Notes under the pieces: model-generated | The model's input: the letters and a program-made list of their open reading frames with translations, nothing else | Databases searched by the model: none | What the model was told of the DNA's origin: nothing | Origin: Parahoeflea olei | GTDB taxonomy: Bacteria; Pseudomonadota; Alphaproteobacteria; Rhizobiales; Rhizobiaceae | Reading direction: 5' to 3' | NCBI RefSeq assembly: GCF_001703635.1 | Contig: NZ_LQZT01000048.1 | Location: 1-64,000 of the forward strand | DNA length: 64,000 nt | Position numbers and translations under genes: made by a program | Shown: positions 42,401 through 52,586 of the stretch, piece by piece | Layout: every line of letters starts with the position of its first letter | Numbering within the stretch: the first letter of the stretch is position 1

Positions 42401-43144
42401 ATGATCATCGAAGCCGCCCGGCGGGGCGGGTCCAACCTGTTCTCGGCCGCCTCGCGGTCGGTGCTGTTCAAGTCGCTGGGGCTGACGATCCTGCTGCTCG
42501 CGGGCCTGTGGTTCGGGCTTGGCGAGCTGTTCTCGGCGGTCGCCATGCCCTGGCTCGACAATCTCGTGCCGGGACTGCCGGACTGGGCCGGCTGGGCCGG
42601 CACGGTGGCGGCGATCGTCGCCGGCGTGGGGCTGGCACTGGTGCTGGCGCTGTTCGTGGCGCCGGTAACGGCGGCGATGGCGGGCCTGTTCCTCGACGAC
42701 ATCGCCGAGGTGATCGAGGCGCGGGACTATCCCTTGGACCCACCGGGCACCGCAATGCCGCTCGGACAATCGATCCGGCAATCGCTCGGCTTCCTGATGG
42801 TGGTGGCGCTCGGCAACCTGCTCGCGCTCGTGCTGCTGCTGGTCCCGGGCATCAACCTCGCGGCCTTCTTCCTGGTCAACGGCTATCTGCTGGGCCGGGA
42901 ATATTTCGAGTTCGCCGCCATGCGCTTCATGAGCCCGGCGGAGGCCAAGCGGCTCAGATCCCGCAACTCGACGACGATCTTCTTCGCGGGCCTGATCATC
43001 GCCGCTTTCCTGTCGGTGCCGCTCCTGAACCTGCTCACGCCGATGTTCGCGGCCGGCATGATGGTGCATCTTTACAAGATGATTGCCGGGAGAAACGGCG
43101 CGAGCCTGTCGCGCAGCTTCGAAGACGAGTTGTCCCGCCGGTGA
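42401..43144 (+). CDS. EI24/CysZ-like integral membrane protein
   Basis: A 247-residue inner-membrane protein with about five to six hydrophobic segments. The start is MIIEAARRGGSNLFSAASRSVLFKSLGLTILLLAGLW, and GINLAAFFLVNGYLLGREYFEFAAMRFMSPAEAKRLRSRN is characteristic of the EI24/CysZ family. CysZ mediates sulfate uptake in enterics, but alphaproteobacterial members have no proven role and no cys genes are nearby. ATG 42401 has GAAGGA 9 nt upstream. It is divergent from the GNAT-C39/RimK-like pair. Confidence 0.85.
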   Translation: MIIEAARRGGSNLFSAASRSVLFKSLGLTILLLAGLWFGLGELFSAVAMPWLDNLVPGLPDWAGWAGTVAAIVAGVGLALVLALFVAPVTAAMAGLFLDDIAEVIEARDYPLDPPGTAMPLGQSIRQSLGFLMVVALGNLLALVLLLVPGINLAAFFLVNGYLLGREYFEFAAMRFMSPAEAKRLRSRNSTTIFFAGLIIAAFLSVPLLNLLTPMFAAGMMVHLYKMIAGRNGASLSRSFEDELSRR

Positions 43145-43149
43145 CTTCG

Positions 43150-43171
43150 GCCGGCGGCCGAAACCGCCGGC
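43150..43171. terminator. Hairpin between convergent genes
   Basis: Perfect 8-bp stem GCCGGCGG/CCGCCGGC with a 6-nt loop, 5 nt past the EI24-like stop and about 20 nt from the DUF411 stop. There is no U-run, so termination strength is uncertain. Confidence 0.45.
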
Positions 43172-43189
43172 ACGTCTCAGCTGGACCGG

Positions 43190-43651
43190 TTATTCGCGGC
43201 CGGCTTCGTAGTAGACCGTGGGTGTGTCCTGTGGCCGGCCCGTGAAGGCGTAGACGTCGTAGCGCGCGTCCTCGTCGTCCCCCATGCCGAGCGAGCCCGC
43301 CGGCATGCCCGGGGTCGACAGGCCGCGGATGTCGGGCATCTCGGCGATCAGCTTGTCGATCGCCTGCAACGGCACATGGCCTTCGAGCACATAGGTGCGG
43401 CTGCCGAGTTCCAGGCTCGCGGTGTGGCAGCCTTCCATTTCCGGGCTGACGCCCGCCTGCTTCTTGACCATGGTCAGGTCCTCGATGTCGTGGGTGGTGA
43501 CGTCGTAGCCGGCGGCCTCCATGGCCTTTGTCCAGTCCTCGCAGCAGCCGCACCACGGCGTCTTGTAGACGGTCATGGCCTGGGCCATGGCGGCCTGGGC
43601 GGCAAAGAGGCTCAGAAGGGCGGCAAGCGCTGCCTGTTTGATCGTTTTCAT
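43190..43651 (-). CDS. Secreted DUF411 metal-binding protein
   Basis: A 153-residue precursor. The signal peptide MKTIKQAALAALLSLFAAQAAMAQA is followed by a thioredoxin-like DUF411 domain with the metal-type motif WCGCCEDWTKAMEAAGYDV and later GCHTA, the pattern of copper-resistance-associated DUF411 proteins. Predicted periplasmic copper (or cadmium) ligand. ATG 43651 has AAGGA 8 nt upstream; longer readings lack homology. It lies 168 bp downstream of another metal-ligand-rich secreted protein on the same strand. Confidence 0.87.
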   Translation of the reverse strand: MKTIKQAALAALLSLFAAQAAMAQAMTVYKTPWCGCCEDWTKAMEAAGYDVTTHDIEDLTMVKKQAGVSPEMEGCHTASLELGSRTYVLEGHVPLQAIDKLIAEMPDIRGLSTPGMPAGSLGMGDDEDARYDVYAFTGRPQDTPTVYYEAGRE

Positions 43652-43819
43652 GGTAAATGTCCTTGTCGTTCCGATTGCGCGACGGCTTGGGGTCCGGGCT
43701 CTTGCCGGGGTTCGGAGCCAGTCGCGTGGATGCGTCTGGGGAGGTCGGGCACGCAGGCCCGCAGTCACGCCGCCGCATCGCTCGGGCCTCGACACCGAAG
43801 CCGGCGAACCGGGCGGCCG

Positions 43820-44191
43820 TCAGGCGGCGATCGGAGGCCGGAAGGCGAAATGCGGCGCGAAGCCGGTGCCGGATTGGCTCGCCGGCGCGACGAAATCCGA
43901 GCCGGACACCGGCTCGAACCGCCAGGCCGCGGGGATCGCCATCAGGCAATGAAGATCGCAGGCCGCACCATGCCCGCCCCTGTGCTTGATGTCGGACCCG
44001 GGGCAGCACGCGTCCGGCATCCCCGCCTGGTCGGCGATGGACATGGTTTCGGACTGCTGCGCCATCCCCGCCATACCCTCGTGGCTCATCGCCTCGGCAG
44101 GAGCAACTGCCGCGCCATGGCCCGACACCGCCGGCACGACGAAGGCCAGCGCAAGGGCGACGAGCATGACAATGGCGATCCAGGTGCGCAT
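43820..44191 (-). CDS. Secreted Met/His/Cys-rich protein, putative copper binder
   Basis: A 123-residue precursor with an N-terminal signal or membrane segment (MRTWIAIVMLVALALAFVVPAVSGHG). The mature part is rich in Met and His (MSHEGMAGMAQQSETMS) and has a Cys/His cluster DACCPGSDIKHRGGHGAACDLHCLM, ligands suited to Cu(I). No family is recognised with certainty; it resembles short copper-locus proteins such as CopL/DUF2946 types. It is followed by the DUF411 gene, supporting a joint copper role (inference). ATG 44191. Confidence 0.68.
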   Translation of the reverse strand: MRTWIAIVMLVALALAFVVPAVSGHGAAVAPAEAMSHEGMAGMAQQSETMSIADQAGMPDACCPGSDIKHRGGHGAACDLHCLMAIPAAWRFEPVSGSDFVAPASQSGTGFAPHFAFRPPIAA

Positions 44192-44340
44192 GACACCTGA
44201 CTATCCCGGATTGAACGACATATCCAGATGGCCCGATGTCGCATTTGGCGGAGCGATCATCGCCGGCTTTGCCGTCAGCGGCGGGTTTTGCCGTGATTGC
44301 CCAAGTTCCGGCAGCGCGCCTCACCGGGTTCGGTGACGTC

Positions 44341-44799
44341 TCAACGCAACAGGCCGAATTGGATTTCGATCTTGTGGTAGGGTGCCCCGGGACCGTTCCA
44401 CCCATGATAAATTTCCCGGCTCTCCCCCGAGTAAATATATCTTGAAACATCCAGTTCCGCCGCGAGCGGCGCATAGCCCTTTGTGAAAATCGTCCTCAGC
44501 GACCCTTGATGCACCCGACTTGCAACCATGATCGGCTCCAAGTGGGCGAGTTCAAACTCTCCACTGTAGTGCTCAGGCTTCTTTACCGGTCGGCAGATCG
44601 CCCAATCGAACAGGGTTTTCCCGTCCTTGGGAAGATGCCACGCGATAAACAACCATGGTCCATCGACCTCGAGCCCAAACGAACCAATCTCTGCGTCGAT
44701 CTTTCGGGTGCATTCCGCAGCGGTTTCCCTGATGTCCGGGATTCTCAGCCTCTTCCTGTCGCACAAGACCCACAAATCCGGAGTTTCCTTGATATCCAT
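44341..44799 (-). CDS. GyrI-like/effector-binding-fold orphan
   Basis: A 152-residue cytosolic protein. The C-terminal block (LHQGSLRTIFTKGY-like VHQGSLRTIFTKGYAPLAAELDVSRYIYSGESREIYHGWNGPGAPYHKIEIQFGL) is like the end of GyrI/AraC effector-binding domains, which bind small molecules or gyrase. No DNA-binding domain is fused. ATG 44799 has GAGGGGG just upstream; an in-frame ATG at 44862 would add 21 residues. The region is distinctly less GC-rich than its surroundings, suggesting acquisition. Family assignment is tentative. Confidence 0.6.
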   Translation of the reverse strand: MDIKETPDLWVLCDRKRLRIPDIRETAAECTRKIDAEIGSFGLEVDGPWLFIAWHLPKDGKTLFDWAICRPVKKPEHYSGEFELAHLEPIMVASRVHQGSLRTIFTKGYAPLAAELDVSRYIYSGESREIYHGWNGPGAPYHKIEIQFGLLR

Positions 44800-44862
44800 C
44801 GCCCCCTCGTCGCGCAGCCGATTCACAGTGCCAAAGCTATGGCGTTGAAAGAACGCGGCCAT

Positions 44863-45208
44863 CTTGCGGCGGAGAACCAGATTCCAAATGGCTGCGCAAT
44901 CAACGCATTATGAGGAAAATTTTTCTCTGCTTGGCATTGTGGCGCCCCACACCGGATCGCTCCCTTGCGGGCTCCTGACTGACGACAAACGAGAGAAGGT
45001 TCCGGCATCCTAAGACGGCGTCCCGAGTGACGGTTTACCGGGGGCCGGACAAAGGGTGGAGCGACTGAAATGGTGGCGCAATGCCGCCAGAGAGCCGGGT
45101 GAAACCTGATGTGCGTCCTGGCCAAGAGCCTCAGCCTTCACGGCGGGGCCTGCTTTCCGGGAGGGGCTGGAACCGACCAGCCCACTTTATAATCCCAATG
45201 CCCCGCCC
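44863..45208. other. Intergenic region without a recognisable gene
   Basis: Holds the upstream region of the GyrI-like gene (an A/T-rich patch around 44908-44935) and the downstream side of nth. A perfect 7-bp GGGCTGG/CCAGCCC hairpin (45164-45183) lies about 25 nt after the nth stop without a U-run. Short open frames here look random in composition and have no family resemblance. Confidence 0.5.
45164..45183 (-). terminator. Hairpin downstream of nth
   Basis: GGGCTGG/CCAGCCC 7-bp stem with a 6-nt loop, about 25 nt beyond the nth stop on the minus strand. No U-tract follows, so this is a weak prediction. Confidence 0.35.
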
Positions 45209-45994
45209 TCACACCACCTGCGCCGGAAGCTCGACGAGCGGAGCCGGGATGTCGGTGGTCTTTTCCTTCGATTTACAGAGATCGGCGATCACGCAACGCT
45301 CGCATTCGGGCTTGCGCGCCTTGCAGCAGTAGCGGCCATGCAGGATCAGCCAGTGGTGGGCGTGAAACAGATAGTCGTCGGGGATGATGCGCATGAAGGC
45401 CGCCTCGACTTCATCGGGGGTCTTGCCCGGTGCGATCCGGAGCCGGTTGCCGATGCGGAAGACATGGGTGTCGACGGCGAGCGTGGGGATGCCGAAGGCC
45501 ATCGACATCACCACATTGGCGGTCTTGCGGCCGACTCCGGGCAGCGTGACCAGTTCCTCGCGCGTCATCGGCACCTCTCCGCCGAACTCGTCGACCAGCT
45601 TCCGGCTGAGCGCGATCACATTCTTGGCCTTGTTGCGGTAGAGCCCGATGGTCTTGATATACTCGCGCACCCGCTCCTCGCCGAGCGCAAGCATCTTTTC
45701 GGGCGTGTCGGCGATCGCGAACAGGGCGCGGGTCGCCTTGTTGACACCGGCATCGGTGGCCTGCGCCGACAGCGCCACGGCAACCACCAGCGTGAACGGA
45801 TTGACGTGCTCGAGCTCGCCCTTGGGCTCGGGCCGCTGCACCGAGAAACGGCGAAAGATCTCGCGGATCTCCTCGCGGCTGTAGGGATTTCGCGGCGTGC
45901 GCGGCCGCGCGGGCCTGGCATTGGCCGGCAGCTTCGCCCCGGACTTAGACGCCGCGCCGGCGCGGGATGATTTCAGGGTCTTGGGCTTTTCCAT
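45209..45994 (-). CDS. nth: Endonuclease III
   Basis: DNA glycosylase/AP lyase of 261 residues for oxidised pyrimidines. The HhH-GPD core LPGVGRKTANVVMSMAFG carries the catalytic Lys, and TLAVDTHVFRIGNR the catalytic Asp. The 4Fe-4S motif C-x6-C-x2-C-x5-C (CKARKPECERCVIADLC) is complete. ATG 45994 begins a basic N-terminal extension. It is divergent from the DUF2244 gene. Confidence 0.96.
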   Translation of the reverse strand: MEKPKTLKSSRAGAASKSGAKLPANARPARPRTPRNPYSREEIREIFRRFSVQRPEPKGELEHVNPFTLVVAVALSAQATDAGVNKATRALFAIADTPEKMLALGEERVREYIKTIGLYRNKAKNVIALSRKLVDEFGGEVPMTREELVTLPGVGRKTANVVMSMAFGIPTLAVDTHVFRIGNRLRIAPGKTPDEVEAAFMRIIPDDYLFHAHHWLILHGRYCCKARKPECERCVIADLCKSKEKTTDIPAPLVELPAQVV

Positions 45995-46056
45995 TCCATC
46001 CCTATAATCAACGGCAAGCGAGCATGGCAACACAAGCTCACCGGAGACCCGCCCCC

Positions 46057-46527
46057 ATGAACGAAGAGCCCCTGTTCGAGGCCGTCCTGAGCCCGCACCG
46101 TTCGCTCGGCCGCACCGGCTTCGCGATCCTGATGACGATCACGAGCGCGATCACACTGGTGCACATGGTGATTTTCCTCCGGATCGGTGCCTGGCCGATC
46201 TTCGCCTTTTTCGGCCTCGACCTCGCGTTGCTGTTCGGCGCCTTCTGGCTGAGCTACCGTTCCGGGCGGATGCGCGAGTTCGTCCGCATGTCGCGCACCG
46301 ATCTCAATGTCCGCAAGGTCTCGCCTTCGGGGCGGACGGTCGAGCATTCGTTCAACCCGTTCTGGGCGCGGTTCAACATCGCCCGCCACGACGAGATCGG
46401 CATCACCCATATGCTGATCAGCGGCCAGGGCCGGCGCACCGATGTCGGCGGGTTCCTGAACCCCGACGACAAGGAAAGTTTCGCCTCCGCGTTCCAGCGC
46501 GCGCTGGCGCGCGCCAAGCAGCGCTAA
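46057..46527 (+). CDS. DUF2244 membrane protein
   Basis: A 156-residue protein with two central membrane segments (GFAILMTITSAITLVHMVIFL and WPIFAFFGLDLALLFGAFWL) and a C-terminal domain with ARFNIARHDEIGITHMLISGQGRRTDVGGFLNPDDKESFASAFQRAL, the DUF2244 pattern. Function unknown. ATG 46057 (MNEEPLFEAVLSPHRSLG) matches where the family begins; ATG 46024 is an alternative. Conserved next to nth in rhizobia. Confidence 0.87.
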   Translation: MNEEPLFEAVLSPHRSLGRTGFAILMTITSAITLVHMVIFLRIGAWPIFAFFGLDLALLFGAFWLSYRSGRMREFVRMSRTDLNVRKVSPSGRTVEHSFNPFWARFNIARHDEIGITHMLISGQGRRTDVGGFLNPDDKESFASAFQRALARAKQR

Positions 46528-46605
46528 GGCCCCGTGACCACGCGTCGCGTTTCGGGTGGTCAAGCGGGGCGGCCAGTGCTTGAGTGATGCTTCAAGGAGT
46601 TCCCC

Positions 46606-47484
46606 ATGACCGTGACAGCCCAGCTTGACCGCGACATCACCCCGACCGGCGAGGACTACGATCTCGTCCGCAAGACCATCGAGCGGATCTCGCTCGACTA
46701 CCAGTCCCAACCCTTGCTCGAGGAGATCGCCTCGGATCTCGGCGTGGCGCCCGCGCGGCTGCAAAAGACCTTCAGCCGCTGGGCCGGGCTCACGCCGAAG
46801 GCCTTTCTGCAGGCCGTCACGCTCGACCATGCGCGCCGGCTGCTCGGCCACGAGGGCCTGCCGATTCTCGATGCAAGCTATGAGCTGGGCCTGTCGGGCC
46901 CCGGCCGGCTGCACGACCTGTTCGTGACCCACGAGGCGATGAGCCCGGGCGATTTCAAGTCGGGCGGCGCAGGGATCGCGATCCGCTACGGCTTCCACCC
47001 CTCGCCCTTCGGCACGGCGGTGATCATGGCGACCGAGCGCGGGCTCTGCGGGCTCGCCTTTGCCGATCCCGGCGGAGAGCAGGCAGCGCTCGAGGACATG
47101 ACCCGGCGCTGGCCCGGCGCCCGCGTCACCCCCGACCAGGAGGCGACCGAACCCTATGTGGCGCGGATCTTCTCGCCCGGGCAATGGCGTGCGGACCGGC
47201 CGCTCAGGATCGTCATGATCGGCACCGATTTCCAGGTGCGGGTGTGGGAGGCGCTTTTGAGGATTCCGCTCGGGGCCGCCTCGACCTATTCCGACGTGGC
47301 GCGCGCGATCGGCAAGCCCTCGGCCTCGCGCGCGGTGGGCGCCGCGGTCGGGCGCAACCCGATCTCTTTTGTGGTGCCCTGCCACCGCGCGCTCGGCAAG
47401 TCCGGCGCGCTCACCGGCTATCACTGGGGGATCACCCGCAAGCGGGCGATGCTGGGCTGGGAATCAGGGCAGCTCTGCCAGTAG
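46606..47484 (+). CDS. Ada-type protein: AraC HTH plus O6-methylguanine methyltransferase
   Basis: A 292-residue DNA repair protein. Residues about 20-115 form an AraC-like helix-turn-helix (EEIASDLGVAPARLQKTFSRWAGLTPKAFLQ). Residues about 125-290 form the methyltransferase with the acceptor Cys in NPISFVVPCHRALGKSGALTGYHWG. The N-terminal Ada zinc/phosphotriester domain is absent, so it repairs O6-methylguanine but lacks the classical methyl-activated switch. AAGGAG lies 7 nt before ATG 46606. Confidence 0.93.
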   Translation: MTVTAQLDRDITPTGEDYDLVRKTIERISLDYQSQPLLEEIASDLGVAPARLQKTFSRWAGLTPKAFLQAVTLDHARRLLGHEGLPILDASYELGLSGPGRLHDLFVTHEAMSPGDFKSGGAGIAIRYGFHPSPFGTAVIMATERGLCGLAFADPGGEQAALEDMTRRWPGARVTPDQEATEPYVARIFSPGQWRADRPLRIVMIGTDFQVRVWEALLRIPLGAASTYSDVARAIGKPSASRAVGAAVGRNPISFVVPCHRALGKSGALTGYHWGITRKRAMLGWESGQLCQ

Positions 47485-47487
47485 CGA

Positions 47488-47513
47488 CGTGCCCGACGGG
47501 TTAGCCGGGCACG
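47488..47513. terminator. Hairpin between convergent ada-type gene and gpmA
   Basis: Perfect 8-bp stem CGTGCCCG/CGGGCACG with a 10-nt loop, 3 nt after the methyltransferase stop and 22 nt from the gpmA stop. It lacks a U-run. The position suggests a shared bidirectional transcript end. Confidence 0.4.
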
Positions 47514-47535
47514 CGGCATCGGTGACGCGACGCCG

Positions 47536-48174
47536 TCAGTGCGCCGCGGACATGTCGCCCAGAACTTCCTTCGAAGCCACGGTGGAATCGGCTTTGAGCC
47601 GGTAGACCATCGGCACGCCGGTGGCGAGATTGAGCTTGAGGATCTCCTCGCGGCTCAGCCGGTCGAGCACCATCACCAGCGCGCGCAGCGAATTGCCGTG
47701 CGCGGCGACCAGCACCTTCTGGCCCGCGAGCACGCGCGGCAGGATCTCCATCATGTAATAGGGCCAGACGCGGGCGCCGGTGTCCTTCAGGCTCTCGCCG
47801 CCGGGCGGCGGGACATCGTAGGAGCGGCGCCAGATATGCACCTGCTCCTCGCCCCATTTCTCGCGTGCATCGTCCTTGTTGAGCCCCGACAGGTCGCCGT
47901 AGTCGCGCTCGTTCAAGGCCTGGTCCCTGATGGTTTCGAGGCCGGTCTGGCCGGTCTGCTCAAGGATGAGCTTGAGCGTGTGCTGGGCGCGCGACAGGTC
48001 CGAGGTAAAGGCGATGTCGAAATCGGTGAGGCCGTAGTCCTTGAGCGCCACGCCGCCGGCCTTGGCCTCCTCGACGCCCTTTTCGGTCAGCGCCGGATCG
48101 CGCCAGCCGGTAAACAGGTTCTTGAGGTTCCATTCGCTTTGGCCGTGGCGGACGAGGACGAGCGTTCCGGTCAT
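47536..48174 (-). CDS. gpmA: 2,3-bisphosphoglycerate-dependent phosphoglycerate mutase
   Basis: Glycolytic enzyme of 212 residues interconverting 3- and 2-phosphoglycerate. The active-site histidines are in VLVRHGQSEWNLKNLFTGW and VAAHGNSLRALVM; RRSYDVPPPGGESLKDT is also typical. This is the shorter form usual in alphaproteobacteria. ATG 48174 has AAGGA 7 nt upstream. It lies 29 bp downstream of dapB, a conserved pairing. Confidence 0.97.
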   Translation of the reverse strand: MTGTLVLVRHGQSEWNLKNLFTGWRDPALTEKGVEEAKAGGVALKDYGLTDFDIAFTSDLSRAQHTLKLILEQTGQTGLETIRDQALNERDYGDLSGLNKDDAREKWGEEQVHIWRRSYDVPPPGGESLKDTGARVWPYYMMEILPRVLAGQKVLVAAHGNSLRALVMVLDRLSREEILKLNLATGVPMVYRLKADSTVASKEVLGDMSAAH

Positions 48175-48203
48175 GTTGCGTTCCTTCTTGAGGCTGGGAT
48201 TGA

Positions 48204-49030
48204 TTACCGGTCCGAAAGACCGAGCACGTCGAGCATGGAATAGTAGCCCGGTTTCTGGTGGCGCGCCCAGAGCGCGGCGCGCACTGCGCCGCGGGCGAAG
48301 ATCGAGCGGTCGGTGGCCTTGTGGCTGAGTTCGATGGTCTCGCCTTCGCCGGCGATCACGACGGAATGTTCGCCCACCACGGAGCCGCCGCGCAGGGTGG
48401 CAAAGCCGATCGAGCCTTCCTCGCGCGCGCCGGTGTGGCCGTCGCGCACCTTGACCGAATGCTGCGCAAGATCGATGCCACGGCCCTCGGCCGCGGCCTG
48501 GCCGAGCAGCAGCGCGGTGCCCGACGGCGCATCGACCTTGTGGCGATGGTGCATTTCCAGCACCTCGATGTCCCAGCCGCGGTCCTCGAGCGCGCGCGCG
48601 GCCTGGCGCACCAGCACCGACAGTAGGTTGACGCCCAGGCTCATGTTGCCGGACTTGACGATGCGGGCATGGCGCGAGGCCGCATGCAGCCGCGCCTCGT
48701 GGGCATCCTGCATTCCGGTGGTGCCGATCACATGGACGATGCGCGCCTGGGCGGCGAGTTCGGCGAAATCGAGCGTGGCCGATGGCGTGGTGAAATCGAG
48801 CACGCCTTCGACCTTGGCGAAGACCGGCAGCGCGTCGTCGGTAACGATCACGCCGTTGGCGCCGAGGCCTGCCAGCTCGCCGGAATCCTTGCCGAGCGCA
48901 TCCGAGCCCGGGCGCTCGATGGCGCCGGCCAGATGCACGCCCTCGGTTTCGGCAATGGTGTGGATCAGCGAGCGGCCCATGCGGCCGGCGGCGCCGACCA
49001 CGATCAGGCCCATGCTCTGCGCGGATGCGG

Positions 49031-49034
<4 letters not shown>
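48204..49034 (-). CDS. dapB: 4-hydroxy-tetrahydrodipicolinate reductase
   Basis: Lysine/diaminopimelate pathway enzyme of 276 residues. NAD(P) site GAAGRMGRSLIHTIAE at 14-29, FTTPSATLDF and GTTG, then the catalytic/substrate motif EMHHRHKVDAPSGTALLLG. The start overlaps the stop of the ABC exporter as ATGA, so it may be cotranscribed with it and gpmA. Confidence 0.97.
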
Positions 49035-50857
<1,823 letters not shown>

Positions 50858-50964
50858 ATTCGCTCACCTCGTCGGGCGCTTCGCGTAAAGCGCCGGTTCT
50901 CGTGCACAGGGAGGGATCCCTGCTCCGCCGTGTGCGGCTCTATAGCGGGTCCGAACCCGTTTGC

Positions 50965-51990
50965 CTATGCTTTCCAGCGCCGTCCCTGGGTGGAAACGCC
51001 AAATCGGGCCGGAGTGCGGGCATAAGCCGCAAGGCCCGACAGCGCCGCCAGCGGATGCGTGATCACGAAAGTGGGGATGGTCCTGAGAATGGCCGAATGC
51101 GGCGCCTTGTCCTCGAAGGCGGCGCGGAAACGCGGCTCGTTGAGAGCCGGGATGATCTTCTGGGCGATGCCGCCGGCCAGAAACACGCCGCCGCGCGCCA
51201 TGAACACCATGGCCAGGTCGCCGGCCACGCGGCCGAGATAGGTGACGAACAGTTCGATCGCCTCGACGGCGGCGGGATCCGAGCGGTCGAGACCGTGCGA
51301 GGTCACCTCGGACGGGGTGGTGGCGACCGGCTCCGTGCCGTTGGCTTCGGCAATGGCGTGGTAGATGTTCATGAGCCCGCGCCCGCACAGCAACTGCTCC
51401 GCGGAAATGCGGCCCTCGATCGGCTCATAGAGCGGGAACAGCTCGTAGTCGCGCTGCGTGCGCGGGCCGATGTCGATATGGCCGCCTTCGCCGGGCACGG
51501 GAAACCAGGTATGGCGGGCATGCACCAGGCCTGCGACGCCGAGACCGGTGCCGGGGCCCACCACCACGCGCGAGGCGCCGGGGCGGATCTCACCGCCGCC
51601 GATCTTTTCGAGATGCTCCGGTCCGAGCGAGGCCGCGGCCAGCGCCTGGGCCTCGAAATCGTTGATGACCATGATGGTCTCGAAGCCCAGGCCGCGGATC
51701 ATGGCGTGCGGTTCGATCACCCAGTCGCTGTTGGTGAGGTCGATCAGGTCCCCCTTGATCGGGCCGGCGACGGCGAGAATCGCCGAACGCGGCTGCAGCG
51801 AGGTCTTGTCGAGCACGCCGGTCTGGATCGCCTCGTCGATGGTCGGAAAATCGGCCGTCGCCAGGATCGGGAATTGCTTCGGCTCGGCATTGGCATCCAT
51901 CAGGATCGCGAAGCGGGCATTGGTGCCGCCGATATCGCCGATCAGGATCGGGAACGCCATGGAGTTGTCGGTGTCGTGTAGCGTGGGCAT
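50965..51990 (-). CDS. glk: Glucokinase
   Basis: ATP-dependent glucose kinase of 341 residues. Phosphate-1 loop ILIGDIGGTNARFAIL, catalytic-region INDFEAQALAAASLG, phosphate-2 GPGTGLGVAGLVHA and GEGGHIDIGP are all present. ATG 51990; a second ATG ten codons in (MAFPILIGD) is possible. It is followed on the minus strand by a 107-bp gap containing a 7-bp hairpin (50875-50894), then the ABC exporter. Confidence 0.96.
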   Translation of the reverse strand: MPTLHDTDNSMAFPILIGDIGGTNARFAILMDANAEPKQFPILATADFPTIDEAIQTGVLDKTSLQPRSAILAVAGPIKGDLIDLTNSDWVIEPHAMIRGLGFETIMVINDFEAQALAAASLGPEHLEKIGGGEIRPGASRVVVGPGTGLGVAGLVHARHTWFPVPGEGGHIDIGPRTQRDYELFPLYEPIEGRISAEQLLCGRGLMNIYHAIAEANGTEPVATTPSEVTSHGLDRSDPAAVEAIELFVTYLGRVAGDLAMVFMARGGVFLAGGIAQKIIPALNEPRFRAAFEDKAPHSAILRTIPTFVITHPLAALSGLAAYARTPARFGVSTQGRRWKA

Positions 51991-52067
51991 TGTCGGATCC
52001 CCGTCAGGGCTTTTCTGGTTGTGGCGCAGCCCGGCGCGCCGGACCGTGGCGAAACTCTGGTGGCGGC

Positions 52068-52445
52068 TCAGGCCAGCGTCTTGAGCAGGTTTTCGGCGGT
52101 GGCGCGATTGAGCGCCATCGGGATATCGTAGACGATGGCAAGCCGCATCAGCGCCTTGACATCGACATCGTGGGGCATGGCGGTGAGCGGATCGACGAAG
52201 AAGATCACAAGGCCGACATCGCCGGTGGCGATCAGCGCGCCGATCTGCTGGTCGCCGCCGAGCGGCCCGCTCTTGAGCCGGGTGATCTCGAGCCCGGGGC
52301 AGGCTTCGGCGATGCGTGCGCCCGTGGTGCCGGTGGCCACGATCGGATAGCGCGCCATCGCCTGGCGATGGGTCCTGGCGAAATCCGCCAAGTCATCCTT
52401 CTTTTGATCATGGGCGATCAGGGCAATGGAGGGTTTGACAGTCAT
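52068..52445 (-). CDS. mgsA: Methylglyoxal synthase
   Basis: Converts dihydroxyacetone phosphate to methylglyoxal and phosphate, a relief valve for glycolysis; 125 residues. Motifs IALIAHDQKKDDL, VATGTTG, LKSGPLGGDQQIGALIATGDVGLVIFFVDPLTAMPHDVDVKALMRLA include the catalytic Asp and His. ATG 52445; a GTG two codons upstream is the alternative. It lies 77 bp upstream of glk, a sensible metabolic pairing. Confidence 0.96.
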   Translation of the reverse strand: MTVKPSIALIAHDQKKDDLADFARTHRQAMARYPIVATGTTGARIAEACPGLEITRLKSGPLGGDQQIGALIATGDVGLVIFFVDPLTAMPHDVDVKALMRLAIVYDIPMALNRATAENLLKTLA

Positions 52446-52586
52446 GACCACCTGTGGTCTCGCGCGTGCCGGCGAGTGACACCGGCCGCATTTTCAATCG
52501 ATTTGACGAACCAATCTATAGCCTCTCCCCCCGGCAAGGAAAAGACGCCCGGCAAGGAAATTGCGCGCGGGGGCCGGGCTTCAGGC

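Noticed and set aside
44823..45125. 100-codon minus-strand frame between the GyrI-like gene and nth
   Set aside because: Composition is random-like (many Arg, Pro, His), it has no ribosome site, and it overlaps the start of a better gene.
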